DNA of 64,000 nucleotides, taken from the NCBI GenBank assembly GCA_017454745.1, contig JAFTCL010000012.1, positions 62,001-126,000 of the forward strand, read 5' to 3'. This DNA is from Kiritimatiellia bacterium. Lineage in GTDB: Bacteria > Verrucomicrobiota > Kiritimatiellia > RFP12 > UBA1067. Both the position numbers and the translations under genes were made by a program. Numbering within the stretch: the first letter of the stretch is position 1; each line of letters begins with the position of its first letter. Below, piece after piece: positions 7,316-17,800 of the stretch. Under the pieces are notes generated by a model. The model saw nothing but the letters and a program-made list of their open reading frames with translations. It ran no database searches and was not told where the DNA came from.

Positions 7316-9006
7316 ACACCAAGGAAACCTTCGCCGAGATTATGAGCGGCAAAATGTCGCACGAAAAGATAAAAGCGGTTCTAACCGCCTACCACGAAAA
7401 AGGCATATCGCCCGATGACTTGATGTCTGCCGCCGCCGCCATGCGGGAAGCCGGCATCAAAGTCCGCTGCGACAACCCGGACGCGGTGGATATCGTGGGC
7501 ACCGGCGGCGATTTCGCCGGGACTTTCAACGTCTCCACCACCGCCGCTTTCATAGCGGCCGGAGCTGGCGTGACCATCGCCAAACACGGCAACCGCGCCG
7601 CAACCTCAAAATGCGGCACCGCCGATGTGCTCGAAGCTTTGGGGTACGACCTTGATACGCCGCCGGAAACCATCGCTGCAAATATCCGCGAAAATGGCAT
7701 CGGATTTCTATTCGCCAAGAACCTCCATCCGGCAATGCGTTTTGTGGCCGCCGCCCGCCGCGAACTGAAATTCAAGACCATATTCAACTACCTTGGGCCA
7801 CTCACCAACCCCGCCGGCGTATCGCAGCACGTGATCGGGGTGGCTGACGCTTCCATGCCCCGCGTTTTTGCGGAAACGCTTAACCTGTTAGGTTCGCGCA
7901 GCGCTCTTATCGTTTGCGGAAACAACGGGCTGGACGAAATCTCCACCGACGGCAAAACCCATTTCGCGATGCTTCGCGACGGGATTGTCAGCGAAGGTGA
8001 GATCGACATCGAGAAAATCTACGGCGAAAGTTACCCCGTGGAGGCGATCGCCGGCGGCCGTCCGGAAGAAAACGCGATGATCCTGCGCGGCGTACTCAAC
8101 GGCGGGCTTCGCGGCGCGTATCGCATGGCGGCGGTTATTAACGCTGCCGCTGCGATCTGGGTGGCCGACAAGGCCCGCAGCTTCAAGGAGGGTATTAAGG
8201 TTGCCCAAGAATCGTTGGATTCCGGCGCGGCGCTGCGGAAACTGGAAATCTTTCTGGGAACCGATGCCAAACGGGGAAAAACCAATATTCTGGAAACACT
8301 GACCGACCGGCGGCGGCAGGATTCGGAAAACGCCGCCAAACCGCGCGATTTCGCGGCGGCATTCCTAAAACCGGGTCTCAACGTAATCGCGGAGCTAAAA
8401 AAGGCAAGCCCATCGAAAGGACTGATCCGCCCGTATTTCCGCCCGGCGGAACTGGCAAAAGAACTCACCGAAGCAGGAGCGGCGGCGCTGTCGGTGCTGG
8501 CGGAACCGCACCAGTTCCTCGGAAGCGAAGAGAATGTACGCATCGCAAGGGAGAACACCGATCTGCCGATTCTCTTCAAAGACTTCGTCTCCACCAAATA
8601 TCAAATCCTGCGCGCCCGCGCCTGCGGGGCGGACGCAGTGTTGTTGATTGCGGCGGTATTGGATGACTCGCAGCTCACGGAACTGCTGGTTGTCGCCCGC
8701 CATCTCGGGATGGAGGCGCTCGTCGAAACGCACTCCGAAACGGAAATTGAACGGGCCGTAAAGGCCAACGCTAAAGTCATCGGCGTCAACTGCCGCGACT
8801 TAAAAACTTTCAGGACCGATCCTTCAATCACGGCGGGGCTGCTCGCTAAAATACCGGACGGCATCATAAAAATCGCCGAAAGCGGCATTCGTTCGGCAAA
8901 GGACTTGCGTACGTTGCAGGCGGCAGGGGCCAACGGGTTCCTGATTGGCGAAACTTTAATGCGGGAGGAACATCCCGATGAAAAACTCAAGGAGTTAACG
9001 AAATGA
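7312..9006 (+). CDS. trpDC: Fused anthranilate phosphoribosyltransferase / indole-3-glycerol-phosphate synthase
   Basis: The 564-residue protein joins two consecutive pathway activities. About residues 1-330 are Trp[10 protein letters not shown] at 59-67, then NVSTTAAF and [12 protein letters not shown] bind PRPP and anthranilate. About residues 335-560 are Trp[13 protein letters not shown] with the catalytic Lys near 360, [15 protein letters not shown] and IAESGI. Order TrpD-TrpC differs from the enteric TrpG-D and TrpC-F fusions. The TrpC N-terminal helix appears as a short [11 protein letters not shown] linker directly after TrpD, so the join has little spare sequence. The start is the ATG overlapping the trpG stop. 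There is no frameshift at the junction; the frame is continuous and both halves look active. Confidence 0.95.
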   Translation: MNTKETFAEIMSGKMSHEKIKAVLTAYHEKGISPDDLMSAAAAMREAGIKVRCDNPDAVDIVGTGGDFAGTFNVSTTAAFIAAGAGVTIAKHGNRAATSKCGTADVLEALGYDLDTPPETIAANIRENGIGFLFAKNLHPAMRFVAAARRELKFKTIFNYLGPLTNPAGVSQHVIGVADASMPRVFAETLNLLGSRSALIVCGNNGLDEISTDGKTHFAMLRDGIVSEGEIDIEKIYGESYPVEAIAGGRPEENAMILRGVLNGGLRGAYRMAAVINAAAAIWVADKARSFKEGIKVAQESLDSGAALRKLEIFLGTDAKRGKTNILETLTDRRRQDSENAAKPRDFAAAFLKPGLNVIAELKKASPSKGLIRPYFRPAELAKELTEAGAAALSVLAEPHQFLGSEENVRIARENTDLPILFKDFVSTKYQILRARACGADAVLLIAAVLDDSQLTELLVVARHLGMEALVETHSETEIERAVKANAKVIGVNCRDLKTFRTDPSITAGLLAKIPDGIIKIAESGIRSAKDLRTLQAAGANGFLIGETLMREEHPDEKLKELTK

Positions 9007-10184
9007 ACAACGGACACTACGGAATCTACGGCGGTCAGTACGTTGCCGAGACCTTGATGGGGCCGCTGGCCGAGATGGAACGGGCTTATCTTGAGGCCCG
9101 CGAAGACACGTCTTTCCAAAATGAATTCAACGCGATTCTCCACGACTACGTAGGCCGAGAATCACCCCTAACCTATTGTAAACGGCTGAGCGAACATCTG
9201 GGCGGCGCAAGAATCGTACTAAAGCGCGAAGATCTCAACCACACAGGAGCACACAAGGTCAACAACACCATCGGCCAGGCCATGCTCGCGCGCCGGATGG
9301 GCAAAAAACGGCTGATCGCCGAGACCGGGGCCGGAATGCACGGAGTCGCAACCGCGACCGTCGCGGCGCTGTTCGGAATGCCGTGCGAGGTGTACATGGG
9401 AGAGATTGACGTGGCCCGCCAGGCCCCCAACGTGCAACGGATGAAAATGCTGGGCGCGACCGTACACGCCGTAAGCGAGGGAAGTGCGACACTTAAAGAC
9501 GCGATGAACGAGGCGATCCGCGATTGGGTGTCGCATCCCGAAGACACCTTCTACGTAATCGGCACGGTGGCGGGTCCGCACCCCTACCCTGAAATGGTCC
9601 GTGACTTCCAAAGCGTGATCGGCCGCGAAGCGCGGGCGCAAATGCTGGAAAAATTCGGCAAACTGCCGGAACAGGCAATAGCCTGCGTCGGCGGGGGGTC
9701 GAACGCCATGGGACTTTTCGCCGGATTCATCAACGACCCCGGAGTGAAACTCGTGGGAGTTGAAGCGGGCGGCAAAGGCATCGCCTCCGGCGAACATGCC
9801 GCATCCATCAACGGCGGACGGGTGGGCGTGCTTCACGGCGCAAAAACTTACCTGCTGCAAACCGCTGACGGACAAATCATCGACACCTACTCCGTATCGG
9901 CCGGACTGGACTATCCCGGCGTCGGACCGGAACACGCATATTTGGCCGACAGCGGACGCGCCGAATATCCGGTAATCAATGACGCGGAGGCGGTTGCCGC
10001 CTTTGACGCCCTGTGCCGTTTTGAGGGCATCATCCCCGCGCTGGAATCCAGCCACGCGCTGGCCGAGGCTATCAAACGGGCACCGACGCTGCCCAAGGAT
10101 CACATTCTGCTCGTCAACCTTTCCGGGCGCGGCGACAAGGACATGGAAAACATTCTCAACTACAAAAAGGCGCAAAAACAATGA
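9003..10184 (+). CDS. trpB: Tryptophan synthase beta chain
   Basis: This PLP enzyme condenses indole with serine. It has 393 residues, the usual length for a TrpB1-type chain. Lys85 in HTGAHKVNN forms the internal aldimine. The glycine-rich phosphate loop GGGSNAMG and the GPEHAYL region are present. It begins [13 protein letters not shown], as canonical TrpB does. It overlaps the trpD-trpC fusion and the trpA-trpF fusion by ATGA on both sides, which would favour equal synthesis of alpha and beta chains. Confidence 0.97.
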   Translation: MNNGHYGIYGGQYVAETLMGPLAEMERAYLEAREDTSFQNEFNAILHDYVGRESPLTYCKRLSEHLGGARIVLKREDLNHTGAHKVNNTIGQAMLARRMGKKRLIAETGAGMHGVATATVAALFGMPCEVYMGEIDVARQAPNVQRMKMLGATVHAVSEGSATLKDAMNEAIRDWVSHPEDTFYVIGTVAGPHPYPEMVRDFQSVIGREARAQMLEKFGKLPEQAIACVGGGSNAMGLFAGFINDPGVKLVGVEAGGKGIASGEHAASINGGRVGVLHGAKTYLLQTADGQIIDTYSVSAGLDYPGVGPEHAYLADSGRAEYPVINDAEAVAAFDALCRFEGIIPALESSHALAEAIKRAPTLPKDHILLVNLSGRGDKDMENILNYKKAQKQ

Positions 10185-11509
10185 ACCGAATCCAACAGTG
10201 TTTTGAACACGCCCGCGGCGAGGGCCGTCCCGCGTTTGTCGCATACCTGACTATTGGTTACCCGTCGCTCGCCAAAAGCGAACGCGAAATTGACCGGCTG
10301 ATCGCCAACGGAGCCGACGTGATTGAACTCGGCGTACCCTTCTCCGACCCGTTTGCCGACGGCGCGGTAATCCGCAGCGCCGCCTATGAAGCGTTGAAGC
10401 ACGGCGTCTCCCTGGACAAAGTGCTGGCATTGGCCGCCAGAGTGCGTCAACGCCATCCGACGACACCGCTGGTGCTTTTCAGTTACTACAACATTATTTT
10501 CTCCAAAGGGCTGGAAACCTTCGCCGACGAGGCAGAACGCGCCGGAATCGACGCCGTGCTGGCGGTTGATCTGCCATTGGAAGAGCGCGACGAACTACTG
10601 TCAGTTCTCAAACCGCACGGAATGACGGTCATTCCGCTCATCGCCCCCAACACCCCGACTGACCGTGTGGTCCGCAGCGCGGAAGGCGTTGACGGTTTTC
10701 TTTACGTGATCACCGTAAACGGCACCACGGGCGTCCGCCAGGAATTGCCGCCTGAGCTGTCCGCGCATTTGGACGAAATCCGTGCGGCAGTGAAAATCCC
10801 GATTGTGGCGGGCTTCGGTATCTCTTCGCGGGAACAGGGGACCGCCATTACCCAAGGCCACGCGGACGGCTTTGTGATCGGTTCCGCCATTGTTAGGACG
10901 CTCGGTGAAAAACGCACCCGGGTCAAAGTATGCGGCATCACCAACGCGGATTTTGCACGAGCTGCGGAGTCTTCCGGCGCAGATTATCTGGGGTTCATTT
11001 TTGCGCCAGAATCGCCCCGCTACATCGCTCCCGAACAAGCCGCCGAAATTTGCGGACGGCTCTCCGGAACTGCGGAACGGGTCGGGGTCTTTGTCGATAC
11101 CCCGGTCGAAGAAATTCTTGGTATTGCGGAACAAGTCGGGCTTCAGGTTATCCAATTACACGGGGAATATCCGGAAACCGCGGCACACCAAATCCGGGAA
11201 GCTGGTTACCGGACATGGGTTCTGGACAACGGAACCGATACCGCAACTGAAGCGGACGGAATCATTGTGGACGGAACCGACGGCAACCGCAGCGGCGGCA
11301 CCGGCCGTATCGCGGATTGGGGACGGGCGAAAACCTTGATTAAACGCGGGGTTTTCACCATTCTAGCCGGGGGGATTTCCGCCGACAACATCCGTTCCGC
11401 AGACGAAACGGAGTGTGCGGTCATAGACCTTAACAGCTCGTTGGAAACCGCTCCGGGCGTGAAATCAATCGACAAACTGCGCGAAGCGTTAGCCAAGTTG
11501 TACGAATAA
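10181..11509 (+). CDS. trpAF: Fused tryptophan synthase alpha chain / phosphoribosylanthranilate isomerase
   Basis: The 442-residue protein carries TrpA at about residues 1-243. The catalytic Glu and Asp lie in [15 protein letters not shown]. The phosphate site is near GFGISS and FVIGSAIV. TrpF follows from about residue 247: the catalytic Cys at about 251 in VKVCGIT, the catalytic Asp in [12 protein letters not shown], and AGGISADN. TrpF begins almost directly after TrpA strand 8, so the C-terminal helix that stand-alone TrpA proteins carry (the last 20-25 residues) is missing or replaced. This join is unusual; TrpF is commonly found alone or fused to TrpC. All seven pathway activities are thus encoded in this operon. 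An inverted repeat follows the stop. Confidence 0.94.
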   Translation: MNRIQQCFEHARGEGRPAFVAYLTIGYPSLAKSEREIDRLIANGADVIELGVPFSDPFADGAVIRSAAYEALKHGVSLDKVLALAARVRQRHPTTPLVLFSYYNIIFSKGLETFADEAERAGIDAVLAVDLPLEERDELLSVLKPHGMTVIPLIAPNTPTDRVVRSAEGVDGFLYVITVNGTTGVRQELPPELSAHLDEIRAAVKIPIVAGFGISSREQGTAITQGHADGFVIGSAIVRTLGEKRTRVKVCGITNADFARAAESSGADYLGFIFAPESPRYIAPEQAAEICGRLSGTAERVGVFVDTPVEEILGIAEQVGLQVIQLHGEYPETAAHQIREAGYRTWVLDNGTDTATEADGIIVDGTDGNRSGGTGRIADWGRAKTLIKRGVFTILAGGISADNIRSADETECAVIDLNSSLETAPGVKSIDKLREALAKLYE

Positions 11510-11539
11510 GGTAACGGATCGGAAAGTGTCCAACTTTAA

Positions 11540-11569
11540 CGGGATGGCGGCAACCGTCACGCCATCCCG
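11540..11569. terminator. Inverted repeat between convergent trp operon and hydrolase genes
   Basis: A perfect 10-bp inverted repeat (CGGGATGGCG / CGCCATCCCG) with a 10-nt loop sits between two converging transcription units. No T-run follows on either strand, so it may be a weak or factor-assisted terminator, or an RNA 3'-end stabiliser. Confidence 0.55.
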
Positions 11570-11578
11570 CCGTATCGG

Positions 11579-13216
11579 CTACGCTTCTTCTGAAGTGAAC
11601 GAAAAAAGCTGTTGCGTCCACTCTTCACCGTAATAGCTGTGGCCGGAGTTGGGGACAATGTTCAAGGTAAACGGAATGCCGTTTTTGCGGCAAAAGCGGG
11701 AATACGCCTCGCTGGACCCTTTGGTGTCCGGGTCCGATCCGCCGAACACAAAACACACCGGATTGCGGAATTTCCTGAACTCGGCCAAGGTGGCATCCTC
11801 CCGCCTGGCCTCTTCCGGGCTTCGGGTTTCGTGCTTCACCAGCGCTTTGGTAACCAGCCCGGTGTTCACTTTGCCCTTTAGCAGCTTTCGCCAGGTTTCC
11901 GGACGCAATGCCTTGCCAGCATAGGTTTTAAGCGCCTGCAACGTTTTTCGCAATCCGGTGGCGGCATGGCGCAGCGATCCCATCGATTCCGCAGACCACA
12001 GCCAAAGCCGTGCCACTTCCGGATGGCTCACGGCCAAAGAAATCGCCACCTTGCAACCGGAACAAATCGCCAGCACCTCCAGCGGCACCCCTTCCGGCAA
12101 CTGAGCCTTCATCCATTCCAGCGCCGCACCGGAATCCTCGGCCATGTCGGCTATCGTGGCATCCGATGACTCGCCGTCGCTCAACCCGCGCCCGATGAAA
12201 TCCGGCCGCACGCAAAGGGTGCCTTCAGCCGCCCGCAAGCGCGCGAAACGGACGAACATCCGGTGCGGCCCGGTACGGTCCCCCGACCAGCCATGCAGCA
12301 ACAACAATCCGCGTTTGGGCGGACCGGACGGACGGTCAACCGCCATCCGCAAGGTTTTGCCACGCACCGGCAAACTATGGCAGACATCCGACGCCCCAAA
12401 CTCAGGCAACTCGTAAATTCTGGTCCCCGAAAAACCCTCCAACCACTCGCCGGTCGCCGCCACCAAAGCCCCAAGCTCGACATGACCGACCGTATTCCAG
12501 AACGGCGGAAACCGCAGTTCCAATTGAGAAGCGTCGTTGGCCTTGCGCGGCGGGGTGTACGCCTCGGAACTGCCGCGCGCCACCAGTACAGAAACGCCCT
12601 TAGGGCTTTCAATCGTCTGCTTGGTAAGCCACCCGTAAACCGCCGCCGACAGCATATAGCCGTCCAGATCCACCGCCGCGCCGCCGACGGTCAAACGTTC
12701 GGTCAAATCCTTTCGGCTTTCCCTAGCCTTGCCGTAGGCTACCATGTCGTTGACCATTCGACGCTGGAACAACTGGCGCAACAACAAATCCCCACCGACC
12801 GGAGCCCAAAACACCGCCGCCGCGACTACGCCGGGCTGGCGCGCCGCCAAAGGCGCGGCCAAGCAACACCCGACCCGCACGCCGACCAACGCAACCGGCA
12901 CCGGGGCTTTGCCGCGCAGCCAGCGCAACGCGGCATCGGCGTCATCCAGAAACTGCCCGGGATCAATATCGGCGAACTCCCCTTCGCTGTCGCCGCAACC
13001 GGCATAATCGAAAATAAGCGAAGCGATTCCCAGTTCCGCCCACGAGCGGGCGGACTGCACCAGCAACGGAAGGGTGCCCTTGCGCTCCTCAAACAAAGGC
13101 GGCAGGAACAACACCGCAAGGCGGGTCGGGCCTTGGGGACGGATCAACGTCGCCGACAAAGAATATCCGCCGGAAACGATGGTTCCGGCGGATTGCAAAT
13201 ATCCGGACTCCGCCAT
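11579..13216 (-). CDS. Tandem alpha/beta hydrolase with non-serine nucleophile positions
   Basis: Two alpha/beta hydrolase domains are fused in 545 residues. In the N-terminal domain (about 1-255) the nucleophile elbow reads LVGVRVGCCLA, with Arg where Ser is expected. In the C-terminal domain (about 275-545) it reads LAICSGCKVA, with Cys at that position, plus a plausible acid (FGGSDPDT) and His (NSGHSYYG). From memory, the two hydrolase families associated with exosortase A (hydrolase 2 with an Arg elbow, hydrolase 1 with a Cys elbow) show this pattern as separate neighbouring genes. No exosortase is in this window, so that link is only a hypothesis. The gene starts 5 nt after the SPFH gene and probably shares its transcript. 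Confidence 0.75.
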   Translation of the reverse strand: MAESGYLQSAGTIVSGGYSLSATLIRPQGPTRLAVLFLPPLFEERKGTLPLLVQSARSWAELGIASLIFDYAGCGDSEGEFADIDPGQFLDDADAALRWLRGKAPVPVALVGVRVGCCLAAPLAARQPGVVAAAVFWAPVGGDLLLRQLFQRRMVNDMVAYGKARESRKDLTERLTVGGAAVDLDGYMLSAAVYGWLTKQTIESPKGVSVLVARGSSEAYTPPRKANDASQLELRFPPFWNTVGHVELGALVAATGEWLEGFSGTRIYELPEFGASDVCHSLPVRGKTLRMAVDRPSGPPKRGLLLLHGWSGDRTGPHRMFVRFARLRAAEGTLCVRPDFIGRGLSDGESSDATIADMAEDSGAALEWMKAQLPEGVPLEVLAICSGCKVAISLAVSHPEVARLWLWSAESMGSLRHAATGLRKTLQALKTYAGKALRPETWRKLLKGKVNTGLVTKALVKHETRSPEEARREDATLAEFRKFRNPVCFVFGGSDPDTKGSSEAYSRFCRKNGIPFTLNIVPNSGHSYYGEEWTQQLFSFTSEEA

Positions 13217-13221
13217 ACGGG

Positions 13222-14127
13222 CTAGCTCTTTTGGATAACTCCCGAAACCGCCTTAACCATGCCCGCAACATTGGCCAAATCGCTGGGGATGATCATCGTG
13301 TTGTTGGTCTGGGCCAACTTGCCGAATTCGGTAAGGTATTGCTGGGCCAGCTGCATATTCACCGAATCGGCGCCACCAGGTCCGCTGATCGCCTCGGCGA
13401 CCTTGCGGATGCCGACCGCCTGAGCCTCGGCCACCAGCAAAATCTCCTTAGCGCGGCCTTCGGCCTCGTTGATGCGGCGCTGTTTTTCACCTTCGGACAG
13501 CGCGATCGACTGGGCTCGTTCACCCTCGGCGCGGTTAATCTTGGCCTGGCGTTCGCCCTCGGACTCAGCGATCATCGCGCGCTTCTCGCGCTCGGCGCGC
13601 ATCTGCTTCTCCATCGCGTCGCGAATCGTTTGCGGCGGGGTGATGTTCTTGATCTCGTAACGGGTCACCTTCACGCCCCAGGGGTCGGACGCCTTGTCCA
13701 CCGCCTCGACGATCGCGGAGTTGATGTTGGTACGCTCCTCAAACGACTTATCCAAATCCAGCTTGCCCATCTCAGAACGCATCGTGGTCTGGGCCAGCTG
13801 TACGGTGGCGAACATATAGTTGCCGATGCCGTAGGAAGCCTTAACCGGGTCGATAACCTGCAAGTACAGGATACCGTCCACATCCACGGCGATGTTGTCC
13901 TTGGTGATGCACTGCTGCGGCGGCACGTCCACCGCCTGCTCTTTGAGCGAATGCCGGTAGTTCACCCGGTCAATAAAAGGCACCAGCAAATGGAAACCCG
14001 CGCCGAGCGTGCAACGGTATTTGCCCAGCCGTTCAACGATAAACGCCTGCTTCTGCGGCACAATCAGGGCGGTTTTCAAAACCGCGACAATCACTAAAAT
14101 CACCAATGCCAGCATAACATACTGCAT
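13222..14127 (-). CDS. SPFH/band 7 membrane protein (stomatin/paraslipin, QmcA-like)
   Basis: This 301-residue protein has a single N-terminal membrane segment (residues 4-24). The band 7 domain follows (IVPQKQAFIVERLGKY, then DVDGILYLQV and TTMRSEMGKL), then a long charged helix (AEREKRAMIAESEGERQ, EGEKQRRINEAEGRAKEI) that drives oligomerisation. The Shine-Dalgarno is AGAAAGGAA. Paired with the NfeD gene 44 nt upstream, it matches the widespread NfeD-stomatin operon thought to organise membrane microdomains and to quality-control membrane proteins. The order nfeD, SPFH, hydrolase on one strand suggests one operon. Confidence 0.92.
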   Translation of the reverse strand: MQYVMLALVILVIVAVLKTALIVPQKQAFIVERLGKYRCTLGAGFHLLVPFIDRVNYRHSLKEQAVDVPPQQCITKDNIAVDVDGILYLQVIDPVKASYGIGNYMFATVQLAQTTMRSEMGKLDLDKSFEERTNINSAIVEAVDKASDPWGVKVTRYEIKNITPPQTIRDAMEKQMRAEREKRAMIAESEGERQAKINRAEGERAQSIALSEGEKQRRINEAEGRAKEILLVAEAQAVGIRKVAEAISGPGGADSVNMQLAQQYLTEFGKLAQTNNTMIIPSDLANVAGMVKAVSGVIQKS

Positions 14128-14171
14128 ATCCAGTTCCTTTCTCTTAATCGGCTTTCATTAACCTTTCAAAA

Positions 14172-14612
14172 TCACAACGGTTCGACCGTCAACACCAAAT
14201 TGTTTTGAGCGGCGACGCGGACCCGCGTGCCGACGGAGAGCGGCGTTGCAGCCACCGCCCGCCAATTGGTACCGAACACCTCCACTTTCCCCTCGCCGTT
14301 GGCGGGGATGGCCTCAACAACCGTGGTTTGCTGTCCGATCACTTCCGAATCGGGGTCGCCGCCTTCGTTGCTGGTCTTGCCGACCAGCATATTCTTGAGC
14401 CAACTCCGCAAAAAGACGATATAGCCGATGGTCAGAATCATGAAAATCCCGAGCTGCCAAGTGAAACTCAGCGCCGGGCAAAGCCAAACCACCAGCGACA
14501 CGGTGATAGCCGCCAAACCGAAAAACAGAATCACAAACCCTGGAGTCGCCAATTCCAAAAAGGCCAACCCCACACCAACCAGAAACCAAAGCACCGGAAT
14601 GTTTTTCATCAT
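14172..14612 (-). CDS. NfeD-like membrane protein with C-terminal OB fold
   Basis: From the ATG preceded by AGAGGAGGA it has 146 residues; in-frame starts further upstream overlap this ribosome site. Three hydrophobic segments fill about residues 5-85 (WFLVGVGLAFLELATPG, VILFFGLAAITVSLVVWL, LGIFMILTIGYIVFL). The rest (VIGQQTTVVEAI, GKVEVFGTNWRAVAA, GTRVRVAAQNNLVLTVEPL) is the small beta-barrel OB fold typical of NfeD1b proteins, the partner of stomatin-like SPFH proteins. The catalytic serine-protease domain of long NfeD forms is absent, as usual in the short form. Confidence 0.88.
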   Translation of the reverse strand: MMKNIPVLWFLVGVGLAFLELATPGFVILFFGLAAITVSLVVWLCPALSFTWQLGIFMILTIGYIVFLRSWLKNMLVGKTSNEGGDPDSEVIGQQTTVVEAIPANGEGKVEVFGTNWRAVAATPLSVGTRVRVAAQNNLVLTVEPL

Positions 14613-14829
14613 AGCCAATCCTCCTCTCTGGAGTTTTAACATCCCAAAAACTATCCAACCAATAACAAGACGCGATTTTACCCAATGGATAAACCAAAGT
14701 CAAGCCGACAAAGAGCGAAAACGATTTTAAAAACGCGCCGGCAAACCGCGAATCTTCGTCCGGCATTAATCTAGCTTGCCTTTGCGAAAAGATGTTTGAT
14801 ATTATATCGGTACAGATGGAGGTGTCCTA

Positions 14830-17800
14830 GTGGACGAAAAGGTTAAAGTAGTATTGTCCGGTGATTTGGAACGGCGTTTACGGCGGATGATGGCACGGGT
14901 GCGGGCGGTGATTTTCACCCGCGGACTGTTGGCCACCGTCGCCGTGGCGGTAGCGGGAATCCTGACACTGATGGCGGTGGATGCCGCCGTAGTGTTATCC
15001 AGCCCGGCCGCGCGATGGTTCGGCTCGGCCGCCGTACTGGCGTTTACCGCGCTCACCGCTTGGAACGCGCTTTTTCGTCCGCTTTCCCAACCGCTTTCCC
15101 TGCTCAAATTGGCGCGGGTACTCGAAACCCGCCATCCTGAGATGCAGGAACGCATCAGTTCCGCAATCGAACTTTGCGAGCATGGGTCGGGCTCCGCCGC
15201 CGCCCGCGCCTCGGAAGATTTGCTGAACCTGCTGGCCGAGGCGGCGCAAACCGACATTTCCGGTGTGGAAGTGCGAAGCGAATTCACTTGGCGCACCGCC
15301 CGGCCCTACCTTTTGGCGGCGGCGGTCTGCCTCCTAGTGTTCGGTTTGGCTTTCGCCCTGTGGCCGGGCCAAAGCTGGCTGCTGTTCCGCCGCGCGATCG
15401 AGCCTTACCGCGAACTGGACACATTGGACGCCCGGTTGTTGACGGTATCCCCAGGCGATGCCGTGCTGTTAACCGGCAGTCCGGTAACAATATCGGTCCG
15501 TTCCCCAAAACGCCTGCGCCACCGTGCGGAAGTCCGGTTCAGTTTCGACGACGGTTCGCGCCAAGTGGAACGCATGGCAATGACGGACGACTCTTCCGCC
15601 GAATTGGCACTGCCGGCACTTAACCGTTCATTCTCCTACCGTATCGCTTGCGGACACGCGCTGACCGCACCGCACCGGCTTGAAGCGGTAGATCCGCCGA
15701 GCGTGACCGACGTGGCGGTGGAATGCGCCTTCCCCGCCTACACCGGGCTGGACGCGACCCAACTGGTCTCCCGCGCCTCAATGGGGCTGGAAATCCCCGC
15801 CGGAACACGGCTGACCGTCAACGCTGGCTTTAACCGTTCCTGCGAAAAATCGCTACTCATCAATCGGCTGCGGATTCCTCCGGTCCAAGGCGGTACGCCC
15901 GACACCAACGCGGTATGGCGGTTCACCGCCTCCACCAACCGAAACGGGCGATGGGATTTCGCCTTGCGCGATTCCCACGGCTTCACCAACGTTGTCCAAT
16001 GGTCGGATTTCACCGTGCTGCCGGACGCGCCTCCCATGATCACACTGCACCGCCCGAAAGCGGAACGTCTCTCGTTGCAACCGGAAGAAACGCTGGCGTT
16101 TTCCGTCCGAGCCTCCGACGATTGGGGCATCGCCAATCTGGAATGCGTGGCGGTAGCGGACAGCGGCGAGCGCGTATTTCCGGTGGAGGTAACCAATCGG
16201 TTGGCGCCGGAGTTCGACTTCTCGCCGGATTTCGCCGAGTTGTTTGAACGCGATTTTAGGAAATTCGATCTGTTTTTCCGGGTTTCCGACAACCGTCCGC
16301 CGGAATTGGGTGGGACGCAAACCGCGGAAACCCGCCGAATAAAAATCGAACTGTCGCCGTACACGCGGCCGCTGCAAGCCAAGCTGCGGGAACAAACAAA
16401 GAATAAGCTCGAACACGAGCTGCGCCAGGCGCTCCACGAACTGAACGAAGCGAAAAACCGCGTGGCTTCGGAACGCCAAGCACTTGAGAGAGAGGAACTG
16501 CCAGAACACACCCTGCAAAAACTTGAGCAAGCCAGACAAGCCACTTTAAAAGCCAGAGAACAGCTGGAAAACGCGGCGAAAGAAACCGAGCAAACCCCGT
16601 TTGCCAAGTTGGCGGAAAAGATTTTGGACGTGCGAGACCAGCAGGTTGATCCGGCGTTAGAAAAACAGGAGCAGATTCCGCTGACAATGCCTCGCGAACG
16701 CCGCCAGGCCGGGGAAAACGCCGAACGCGCGCTTAACGAAGCCGCGGAACAGGTCCGTCAATTGGTTGACCGGCAACTTCAGGAGCTAAACCGCCAAGCC
16801 GAGCGACTGGACCGCTTGTCGGAACTGGCCCGACAGGAAGAGCAGTTGGCGAAGCAGGCGGAATCCCCCATGGCAAAATGGCAACAGGAAGAGTGGGGAA
16901 AACGCCAAAATGAAGCGCAACAGCGTTTGAACGAAATGCGCGATGCGTTGGATCGTCAAGACGCCGAAAAACTCTCCGACCAGCTGAATCAGGCGCGGGA
17001 CCGGATGCGTCAAGCCCAGCAAGAGCAGGACGAACGACGAAACGGGGAAATCTGGGCCGAAAAAACCGGACGCGACGAGGTCGCCAAAGCCGCGAAATTA
17101 GCCGAACAGGCCGCGGAAACCGCCTTGGAAGCTAACGTTAAAGCCGAACAATTTGCCCGGGAAAGTCAGGCGCAACAGCAGATTCAGCAAGCGTCGGAAC
17201 AAACCGAGCGGGCGGCGGCGGCAGCAGCCGAGGCCGCAAATCTGGCCGAACAGGCCGCAGAAGCAGCCAAAAATGCCGAACGGGAACAGCAGAACGAAAA
17301 TCCGGCAAACGATTCCCAGAAGAGCGACGAGTCCGCCAAACAAAAAATGAAGGAGGCAGCCGCCAAGGCCGCAGAGGCCGCTAACGCGGCAAAGGAATTG
17401 GCAAATCAAGCCAAAGATACGCTTCGGGAGGCAGCCGAGACCGCCCCGGAAAATTGGCCAAACAATCCCCTGCCCGCTTTGGACGCGGCAGACGAGTTGG
17501 CGGAACTTGCCGACCGGATGTCGGAGCGCGCTGCCGAAAGGTTGAACGGAAACGCCCTCGAAGAAAACGATGCCGATGGTACCGAAAACATCGATTGGCA
17601 ACCCGCAATGCAAGACGCCCAAGCGGCAAAAGCGTTGGCATCCGAAGCGGTCGCTCAAGTGAAAAACGCGCTGCGGCAAATGGAGGCTGGGAAAGCCGCG
17701 CTCCGCGAACAGGCCCAAAATGCCACGGAACTGGCTAAAAACCGAGCCCGCCCCGCTGCCGAACAAGCCAAACGGGCAATGGATAAGATTAAGAAACTCA

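Noticed and set aside
9219..10244. 341-codon minus-strand frame
   Set aside because: It is fully antisense to trpB and the start of trpAF, both unmistakable genes; the product has no recognisable features.
12263..13225. 320-codon plus-strand frame
   Set aside because: It is antisense to the double hydrolase; the Arg/Gln-rich product looks like a shadow.
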